A stretch of 64,000 nucleotides of DNA from Mixophyes australis (taxonomy: Eukaryota > Chordata > Amphibia > Anura > Limnodynastidae). The notes beneath the pieces were generated by a model. It had not been told where the DNA came from and searched no databases. It saw only the letters and a list, made by a program, of their open reading frames with translations. The position numbers and the translations under genes are program-made. The stretch lies in the NCBI GenBank assembly GCA_036250195.1, contig JAVHZZ010000003.1, forward strand, positions 297,443,565 to 297,507,564. Reading direction: 5' to 3'. This document shows, piece after piece, positions 57,016-64,000 of this stretch (positions within the stretch are counted from its first letter, which is position 1; every line of letters starts with the position of its first letter).

Positions 57016-57687
57016 TATGTTGCATTAATAATAGTGTATTTCTGTCCATATGTTGAGTCGGCCACATCTCAAGAGGCATCCATCTCTGCATCTGTAGTAT
57101 ATGTGCCAAGTTTATGGAAGGCTTATTTACGCCTACATACACAGAACCCGGTCGTAAGCCCAATAAAACAACAAAAACAAAAAAACGCATTTGCTATTGA
57201 GCTTCATATAATACAGTAGATATAACCTTCCTTCTTGCGTACAGATCAAAGTAAAAGAAAGAAAGATTTTTATTTCAAATACAAACACAAAATCCTAAAA
57301 TATATGAATGTTCAATAAAGAAAGCACCCAGTAGCTTCAGAGGTAAAACCCCAATCAGAAGTGGTTAGCTAGTGCTGGTGATCATCATCATCATCATCAT
57401 CAGCTTGTGTTTGCACCAGACCGCATACTTGTGCAAATAATATGAATGTAAACGGCATATCTGTATCTGATGGAGGTCAGGACTGCATTAGCACGAAACA
57501 CCCATTACCTCTCCTGTCTTTCCCCTTTAGGCGCAAGCAGACACAAGTGTATTTTGTATTTGTGTTTCTATGTAATTTCATTTTACACGGAAGAAGCAAC
57601 TTTTTCATTTATTATTTGCATTTATTAATAACTGTCCAGAAACTATTCTCTCTTGTACATTTGACGCTTCTCCATAGAATTATATTG
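57016..57687. other. unassigned with (CAT)n
   Basis: A CAT run at 57,381-57,401 is preceded by 'tagctagtgctggtg', which also occurs at 54,966. Frames here (99 codons at 57,442) show no motif. Confidence 0.35.
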
Positions 57688-57787
57688 CATGGGTTTCCTC
57701 CGGTTGCTCCGGTTTCCTCCTACACTCCAAAAACATACTAGTAGGTTAATTGGCTGCTATCAAAATTGACCCTAATCTCTCTCTCTC

Positions 57788-57842
<55 letters not shown>

Positions 57843-57953
57843 TAGGGAATTTAGACTGTAAGCTCCAACTGGGCAGGGACTGATGTGAATGAGTTCTCTG
57901 TACAGCGCTGCGGATTCAGTGGCACTATATAAATAAATGGTGATGATGATGAT
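57688..57953 (+). repeat. L2-type LINE/SINE 3' end with internal (GT)n and GAT tail
   Basis: Well preserved: 'catgggtttcctccggttgc', 'cactccaaaaacatactagt', 'aggttaattggctgctatca', a GT microsatellite (57,791-57,838), 'agggaatttagactgtaagc', 'gtacagcgctgcggattcag', 'actatataaataaatggtga' and (TGA)n. A (GT)n inside the 3' UTR is a usual feature of this repeat in frogs, so the microsatellite is part of the element. Confidence 0.82.
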
Positions 57954-58179
57954 TATAGTGTGTACAAATAGATTAGTGTGACTTTTGCATCTACTACTAA
58001 AACTGCACTATACACTACGCTATCATAGGGTGAAAGTACACACACTTGTTACTCCTGATGTATACCTGGTACAAATACTAGTGTTGCGCACCTGGACACA
58101 TCTTCAGATGCGTCTGACTGAAAATATGCATGTAAATGAGCTTTGTCATGAGTGCATCTTTTCCAAAAACATCAATGCT

Positions 58180-58364
58180 GCATAAGTCTCTATGTGTATA
58201 GACTACTAACTTATATCGGCACAGGCTAGTACATTATATGTATGGGTTCATGCATATTCAAGTATATGTGCACAGGTTAATGCATTATAAGTATGGGCAA
58301 ATGGCTAGTATAGGTGTCGACACAGCTTGATACATTATAAGTTTGAGTACATGGCAGGTATATT
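58180..58364 (+). repeat. degenerate minisatellite, right block
   Basis: 'ggctagtacattatatgtat', 'ggttaatgcattataagtat' and 'gcttgatacattataagttt' are units of the array at 56,470, here about 45-60 bases apart. Confidence 0.55.
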
Positions 58365-59035
58365 ATATGAATTATTATTATTATTACTATTATTATTATT
58401 AATTTTTATTTTTAGGGCATCACAAAATGTCCGCAGCGCCGTACAGGAACAAACAATAGAACAGTACAAGGCAAAAAAGCATGGTATAATAAACAATAGC
58501 ACTATAACTCGGTAGCTCAAAGCATAGCTAGAAAGAAGGACTGAAAGGGTGAGGGAGAGTGTGGAAAATTCAGTAGAAGCTGGAAACCTGTGCCCAAGAG
58601 TCAGGGCGCAGTTAACAGGTAAAGAACCACTGAAAGGGGCAGAGAAAAGCAGTGGGGAAGTCAGTGGACAGATGGCCCAAGAAGGAGGTGGGCAGAGTAG
58701 CTTGAGAGCAAAGTTAAAAGTGATGGAAACAGGAGGAGAGAGGGAACTGCTCTATGGAGCTTACAATCTAAAGGGAAGGGCAGACATACCAAAAACACGG
58801 GGTGGAATGGGGACAGAGTCACACGGAAGGAGAGGAGAAGGACGAAAAAGGAATGAGAGGGGGAGGTAACCAACAAGATGGGAAGTTAAGCGGATGAGTG
58901 GTAATCTTTTAAGAAAAGATGGGTTTTTAATGCCCGTTTGAAGCTGCAAAGATTGGGGAATGATCTGATAGAGCAAGGGAGATTATTCCAATGGAGGGGG
59001 GGCAGCGCAGGAGAACTTCTACTCACTTGAGTGAG
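58365..59035 (-). repeat. L2-type LINE 3' end, longest copy
   Basis: The minus strand begins with an ORF end ('agaagttctcctgcgctgcc', with an 'FKRALKTHLF'-like reading at about 58,915-58,950), then a long C/T-rich 3' UTR with 'ttagattgtaagctccatag', 'cggcgctgcggacattttgt', and a tail (AAT)n at 58,368-58,405. The pyrimidine-rich middle produces meaningless frames on both strands. Confidence 0.68.
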
Positions 59036-60643
59036 TAGAAGTAATCAGAGGGGAGGAGAGGCGACGATCATTGGCTGATCGTAGTATGTATGGACACAGA
59101 CTGTGTATGGTCACAGTCTGGTACATTTTGTGTGTTTGCACATGTGCATGGCCAGGGTAATAACAAGGGTGGTGTGATTGGTGGTGCTGCCCAGAGCGCA
59201 AGGAACTTGTGTTGGGGGTAAGGTTACACCATTGCTGTCCTCTATTTGCTCTGGTCATACATGGCTGCCCAAGTGTCACCTGTTGCTGGCTCACAAAGGG
59301 ACATGCTCAGCGACCGAATTTAATGTGTAATCCAGATCAATCTTATCCATTGCTCTCCCTTGGATCCCCATTTTGATAACAGTCTTTCCACTGAATGTGG
59401 CAGCCTCCCTCTTTGTTTCAAGCATTCTTGACTGCTCCCTTTCTGTGTTTCCGCTGCGTGTGACAGACATTCTCTCCCCCTCCCTCCCCTCCATGTGTGA
59501 CAGACTCCCTCCCCTCTCTGAGGGAAAGTCTCTCTCTCACTACAGCCCTCCCTCCAACTCCAGAGCCAGTAACAGCCCTCTCTCTCCCCTCAGTCTATGA
59601 CAGTATTGCTTGCATCCCCACAGCCTATGATAACTTATACTTGTAGTCAAAGCTTTTGTGGCACTATAAAATGATGTACATTATGAAGAACTGGCAGCCA
59701 TACCAGTGTCTTCAATATTATTGTTTTCCTCAGTGTTTATTTTCCCGTTGTAGTGATCAATTATACAGGTGTTGACATTGTATGAGTTGTACGTGTGTCA
59801 ATGTGCCTTATAGTTATTAATATTTTATTATTATTAGCATTTATTTATATATCACCAGTAAACCCAGCAGTATTTTACAAATGGAAACAAACACAATAGC
59901 AACAAAAGACAGCTGTATTTGACAGACACATGTGCTTTGTGAATATTCATAGTAGAATATCGAATTATCTTCTGAAGCACTGCCAACAACTAGCCAAGGG
60001 AATTTATAAAATGCTAACTTTGCAGTCACTCTTGCAATAATATCTCAATAGTTTGCAAAAGACTATACAGTATGTTATTTGAGAGGAGAAAAAGGCTGTT
60101 AGACCATACACTATTTCCTGTCACAAGTACAATATAGTATATTGCAATACCTTGAACCCCCCTCCCTATATCAGTATATGTTTGATGAAGAACAAGTGGA
60201 TTTCTAAAATGTCTACTGAGCTTTCATGCTTGAAGTAAGGTAAAATTTTAAGGTAATATTTAGCAACTCACCAAACATCTAACTTCAGACAAAAGGTGTG
60301 ATTATAATGCGCTAAAGGTTCTGTTGCATGTATAACACAGTATAGTACACATCCTAAAACTCCACTTCCCATTGTAGGATGAAGAATAAGGTTATATACT
60401 GTATCTAAAATGGCCATATTTTACTGTTCATCTAACACTGATCATATAGCAGAACTATGTAGGACAATTAAGTATGCAAACACTTTCACACTTCCTCTCA
60501 CAAAAGCAAAAAGAATAAATGGGGAACTGGCTATAAGGTACTTTTATAGAATGTTGGTCAAGTTGCGTTGCCATTGGCTCATTTCTGTATACTTTACTAT
60601 GATTGGCCTGATCCTACAGGGAACATGTTTTGATTTGCTGGAC
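59036..60643. other. unassigned; C/T-rich tract and a small LINE tail
   Basis: 59,455-59,590 is a C/T-rich stretch (ctccccctccctcccctcc). At 59,822-59,905 the minus strand ends 'tatataaataaatgctaata', a short L2-type tail. The 94-codon frame at 60,410 has no motif and runs over the insertion site at 60,657. Confidence 0.4.
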
Positions 60644-60765
60644 TATACCAGAATTAGCAAACCAAAACACCTGGAGCAAGGAGAGATGAGGTAAATCGTG
60701 GAGACTACGTGTAGATCAGTAACTGCAGCTGTAAAGATCAATGAGATCTAGACAAAAGGATTACA

Positions 60766-61366
60766 ACACAACAAAATACAGCGCTGATAACTGATGTACA
60801 CAAAAATTGGAAAGGTAATCCGTGGGGGTAATATAAACACTTGATTAAAAATGTAGATACAAATGAACCATAAAATAAACAAAATAAAATCAACACTGGC
60901 CAGCGGATAAGGATAGTACATCAAATGGAACCAATGAATAGGTATACCATATACTGGAGGTAGAAAAAATATATAGATATAAACTTAACAATAGCTCTCT
61001 AATTGATTGCAAATATGGGATCCCACAATGGAGAGTTGTTACTGTCCAGTAACCCAGTCACAATGCATAAAGTAGAGCCGGATTGATGGTACGAGTGTGG
61101 CCACACTGCTAGAACAAGATTAGTTGGTACCGATGATATAAGGAGCACCTCCTCCTCTGCACCACTTATAAATCTCTGGCCCGTGAATCCCGGAGATAAT
61201 GATGTCATAAATGCCACAAGTTAGATGTAAAATCTGTTGAACGGGAACATGTCCCTGAACTGCTGTGGCAGAAGATAATATAATATATTCCACAAGTAAG
61301 ATGTATACTCTGTTGAACGGGAGTCTGACCTTAGACTGCCGTGGCAGAAATCGCGCTACAGACCTG
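60766..61366 (-). repeat. left inverted arm, 601 bp
   Basis: From 'acacaacaaaatacagcgct' to 'cgcgctacagacctg'. It carries an internal direct repeat of about 76 bp: 'cacaagttagatgtaaaatc' at 61,215 and 'cacaagtaagatgtatactc' at 61,291, each followed by 'tgttgaacggga' and 'gtggcaga'. A 14-bp perfect palindrome CTGAGGATCCTCAG (61,368-61,381) lies just beyond its inner end. Confidence 0.95.
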
Positions 61367-61660
61367 ACTGAGGATCCTCAGTGAACACGCAGGTTAATAG
61401 GGCACAGCAGAAGAGCAGCACGTTGGAACCCACAAGTCCAGACAGTAGCCTGCCCCCTTTTGTCCAGGCTTCAGGAGGTCTCCGCGGCATACTGGGTGAC
61501 CTGACTGGCACTTGGTCGCTGGAGGTGTACAAGTTACTTTCCATGATGGCTTGGCAACGTGTAATCCTTTCTGTGCAGGTTTGAACCAAACAGATGAAAT
61601 CAGCTGTGGATTGATTAATTGCATTCAGGCTTTTTAAAGAAGGATTGGAGCTAAGCCGAT

Positions 61661-61706
61661 TACTTCCTCTGATGAAATCACCCGGCAGGTGAAGAAACGC
61701 ATCAGG
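61661..61706 (+). ncRNA. hammerhead-ribozyme-like motif
   Basis: In order on the plus strand: CCT (one side of stem I), the core CTGATGA (61,669-61,675), a 5-bp stem II TCACC-cggca-GGTGA, the core GAAA (61,694-61,697), a minimal stem III C-GC-A, then ATC and AGG (other side of stem I). Penelope-like elements are known to carry such minimal hammerheads, often with a CGCG stem III. Here that pair is C-A instead of C-G, stem I is only 3 bp, and extra A residues flank stem II, so self-cleavage may be weak or lost. Confidence 0.5.
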
Positions 61707-61960
61707 TGACTTGGAGATCACACTGAGCCGCTGGACATCCCAGTTTCATGCATCTGGCTTCTGGTTTAGTGAATTCCCCGAGATTATTACCACTTCAAGT
61801 TGTTTTATTATCTACACTCTGTGTCACGCTTGCAGTAACCGCTTCAGATTTCCCCAATCGGATTGGATCAGTCAGCTACAGTGTCTCCACAGACTCTACG
61901 GAGCTTCGTGCTGTGAGAAGACCACACGTACAGCTTTCCATACGGGACTGAGATCGGGAT

Positions 61961-62561
61961 CAGGTCTGTAGCGCGATTTCTGCCACGGCAGTCTAAGGTC
62001 AGACTCCCGTTCAACAGAGTATACATCTTACTTGTGGAATATATTATATTATCTTCTGCCACAGCAGTTCAGGGACATGTTCCCGTTCAACAGAGTTTAC
62101 ATCTAACTTGTGGCATTTATGACATCATTATCTCCGGGATTCACGGGCCAGAGATTTATAAGTGGTTCAGAGGAGGAGGTGCTCCTTATATCATCGGTAC
62201 CAACTAATCTTGTTCTAGCAGTGTGGCCACACTCGTACCATCAATCCGGCTCTACTTTATGCATTGTGACTGGGTTACTGGACAGTAACAACTCTCCATT
62301 GTGGGATCCCATATTTGCAATCAATTAGAGAGCTATTGTTACGTTTATATCTATATATTTTTTCTACCTCCAGTATATGGTATACCTATTCATTGGTTCC
62401 ATTTGATGTACTATCCTTATCCGCTGGCCAGTGTTGATTGTATTTTGTTTATTTTATGGTTCATTTGTATCTACATTTTTAATCAAGTGTTTATATTACC
62501 CCCACGGATTACCTTTCCAATTTTTGTGTACATCAGTTATCAGCGCTGTATTTTGTTGTGT
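61961..62561 (+). repeat. right inverted arm, 601 bp
   Basis: Reverse complement of 60,766-61,366 from 'caggtctgtagcgcgatttc' to 'cagcgctgtattttgttgtg'. Differences seen include agattttac/agagtttac, gtggtgcag/gtggttcag, gttaagttt/gttacgttt and gattttatt/gattgtatt. It ends exactly at the right TSD. Confidence 0.95.
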
Positions 62562-62575
62562 TATACCAGAATTAG

Positions 62576-63576
62576 ACCTGAAAGCAAATTGATTCCAGTT
62601 ATCGGAATTTATTGCTAATCTATACTGAAAACATAGCAGTTTTCTGGATTAATATCACAATTGTGAAAAAAAAGTTTGATGATGTAAATGAGCTTAATGT
62701 AAATACATCTACATATTACATTTTATGCTATTCATTTCATAATTTTCACATTGGACAAACACATTTTAATTCTAATATATTATCTAAAAAATAGAACTTC
62801 ATAAGAGAGGTGAGAACAAAGATAAGTAAATTGCTACATAAGTGTATGCAGATTCAGACCCTTATATAGCACTAATTTAATTTTCCAATCTAGAATAAAT
62901 AATTGGCTAAGATTTCAAACTAGTTCTAATTCAACGCTTTCTTAAAAAAAAGCACAAAGACAGCCCTAGCCAAAACAAGTCCCTGGATAATCAAAGCAAA
63001 ATAATACAGAGAAATCATACTGTAACATTTTGATTCTTGTTCTTTAAATGCCTAAAACACATTTAATTATATTAAGGACTTTCAAAATAGCCCCACTCAC
63101 TTGGTATAACATTAATTAATCTATGGAAGCTAATTAAAACATTATCATTTTGACATGTTAATGTATAACAGCGAATTAATCTTTACATCGAATCACATTA
63201 TATAGTGCGATTTACAGTGAAAGAAATATGTTTTTGCTTAATGTATAATATTCAGATTCTTCAGACATTGGTTAAAAGAAAAATGACTATGATCTTTACT
63301 GTAAAAGCAGTGTGAATTTTTTTCTTTTGAAAATATTGCAAAATATTGAGCAAAATGTACATTAACAATAAATGCTGTCTAGAATAAGCTTACAGTAAAC
63401 CCACTGTTGTAAAAGTGTTGGAAATACACATGACAAGCTATGAACTTACTTTATGATCATTGTAAATAGCATCAGTTATGTTATGTTGCACTTAAATAAC
63501 TAAACCCTCCTTTTGGCGTGTACAATTTACAAGATGTTAACAGTTTTATATATTGATTGAAATTTATAGGCCCTGT
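62576..63576. other. AT-rich, no recognisable gene
   Basis: No frames of interest, TIRs or tandem repeats. Could hold unique regulatory sequence, but nothing in the sequence alone shows it. Confidence 0.4.
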
Positions 63577-63887
63577 GGGCCTGAGTCATTAAGGAGAGCA
63601 AAGCATAAAAAAGGAGTAACATTTGCACCTGGGCAAAACAATGTTACATTAGAGGGGTAAATAAATTTAAAATGTCGGGACAGATTCATAGTTGGGGTAG
63701 GACATGTCCTAGATCAACTTTAAATTTCATAATAATAATAAAGCTATCAAGTATTTGTGTGCTAGATGAAAAAACAGCCAGTATTTAACTTATGTGCAAA
63801 ATAATAAACTGATTTGCACCCCTTTCTTTGTAACATGGTTTGTCCCAGAGAACATTTACTCCTTTTTTGCCTTAATGACTCAGGCCC
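63577..63887. mobile_element. MITE (GGGCCTGAGTCATTAAGGAG ends)
   Basis: The most complete copy of the family also seen at 20,014 and 56,561: the left end GGGCCTGAGTCATTAAGGAG, the right end 'cttaatgactcaggccc', and the inner words 'aactttaaatttcat' and 'agccagtatttaacttatgt'. 311 bp, non-coding. The right end has lost 'ctctc' before TTAATGA. Confidence 0.88.
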
Positions 63888-64000
63888 ACAGACTTTAATA
63901 ACAGAATTAGAACTGTATGCCAATGCATATAAATGTTCCTGAATGCGGTTACATAAAAAACAAAACGCAAGTGCTGTAGAGCAATTCTTATGCGAATAAC

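Larger units (their letters stand above)
60644..62575 (+). mobile_element. Penelope-like composite with 601-bp inverted arms and 14-bp TSD
   Basis: TATACCAGAATTAG occurs at 60,644-60,657 and 62,562-62,575, a perfect 14-bp target-site duplication around 1,904 bp. Inside are a 108-bp leader, a left arm (60,766-61,366), a centre (61,367-61,960) and a right arm (61,961-62,561) that is the reverse complement of the left. I see about four substitutions between arms. A variable-length TSD, inverted terminal repeats, a one-sided extension and a hammerhead-like core in the centre together fit Penelope-like retroelements. There is no RT or GIY-YIG, so it is non-autonomous. The mirrored 72-codon frames in the arms are by-products. 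Confidence 0.72.

Noticed and set aside
58549..58976. 106-codon Gly/Arg/Glu-rich protein and antisense frames
   Set aside because: Non-coding 3' UTR of an L2-type LINE with purine/pyrimidine bias.
60999..62328. Two nearly identical 72-codon proteins on opposite strands
   Set aside because: They lie in the mirrored arms of one inverted repeat; the identity reflects the DNA duplication, with no motif or sign of coding selection.
1..64000. CRISPR arrays, bacterial operons, tRNA or rRNA genes
   Set aside because: No regularly spaced identical repeats with unique spacers, no ribosome-binding-site/operon pattern and no cloverleaf with A and B boxes noticed; the content is plainly vertebrate nuclear repeats.

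Overview
This is a gene-poor, repeat-rich piece of a vertebrate nuclear genome, most likely from a frog (anuran amphibian). That call rests on the mix of elements: DIRS tyrosine-recombinase retrotransposons, Penelope-like elements, L1/Tx1-type LINEs, several Gypsy lineages, Tc1/mariner, hAT and Helitron-like elements, L2-type LINE tails ending in (GAT)n or (AAT)n, and many short palindromic MITEs. I could not name the species. I see no host gene with convincing exons, no tRNA or rRNA gene, and no CRISPR or bacterial operon structure. Nearly every coding-looking stretch is a decayed transposon gene.

Layout. 0-6 kb: a hAT transposase relic split by an L2-type LINE end, a 1.57-kb Tc1 element with both TIRs and a dead transposase, a short MITE, and a very old LINE. 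6-17 kb: mostly unrecognised AT-rich DNA with MITEs, LINE tails and microsatellites. 16.8-19 kb: a TIR element carrying a 40-bp minisatellite, a TTTTGG-rich repeat, and a 269-bp tandem duplication full of CCAAT boxes and E-boxes, followed by a GGGCA-type irregular repeat. 20-24 kb: MITEs and an antisense L1 relic broken by a Gypsy solo LTR. 26-35 kb: two almost identical Helitron-like elements in opposite orientation, a Penelope GIY-YIG fragment, a nearly complete antisense DIRS element (gag, RT/RNase H, tyrosine recombinase, inverted repeats), a second solo LTR inside a TA microsatellite, and an antisense Gypsy pol piece. 36-46 kb: more MITEs in TA tracts, a promoter-like GC-rich stretch before a Helitron Rep fragment, an L1 fragment, a Gypsy gag and a Gypsy integrase arranged head to head, and a long plus-strand L1 (ORF2 domains from endonuclease to the C-terminal Cys/His region). 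46-60 kb: LINE tails, a degenerate ~31-bp minisatellite, MITEs including one hAT type with a perfect 8-bp TSD, a 370-bp fold-back, a Tc1 fragment, and an old minisatellite broken by nested insertions.

The most striking object is at 60,644-62,575: two 601-bp arms in inverted orientation, differing at about four positions that I could see, around a 594-bp centre. The whole is bracketed by a perfect 14-bp target-site duplication, and the centre carries a hammerhead-ribozyme-like core (CTGATGA...GAAA). This looks like a recent insertion of a Penelope-like, non-autonomous element. The elements do not form a pathway. The useful information is in their nesting order, relative age and terminal structures.
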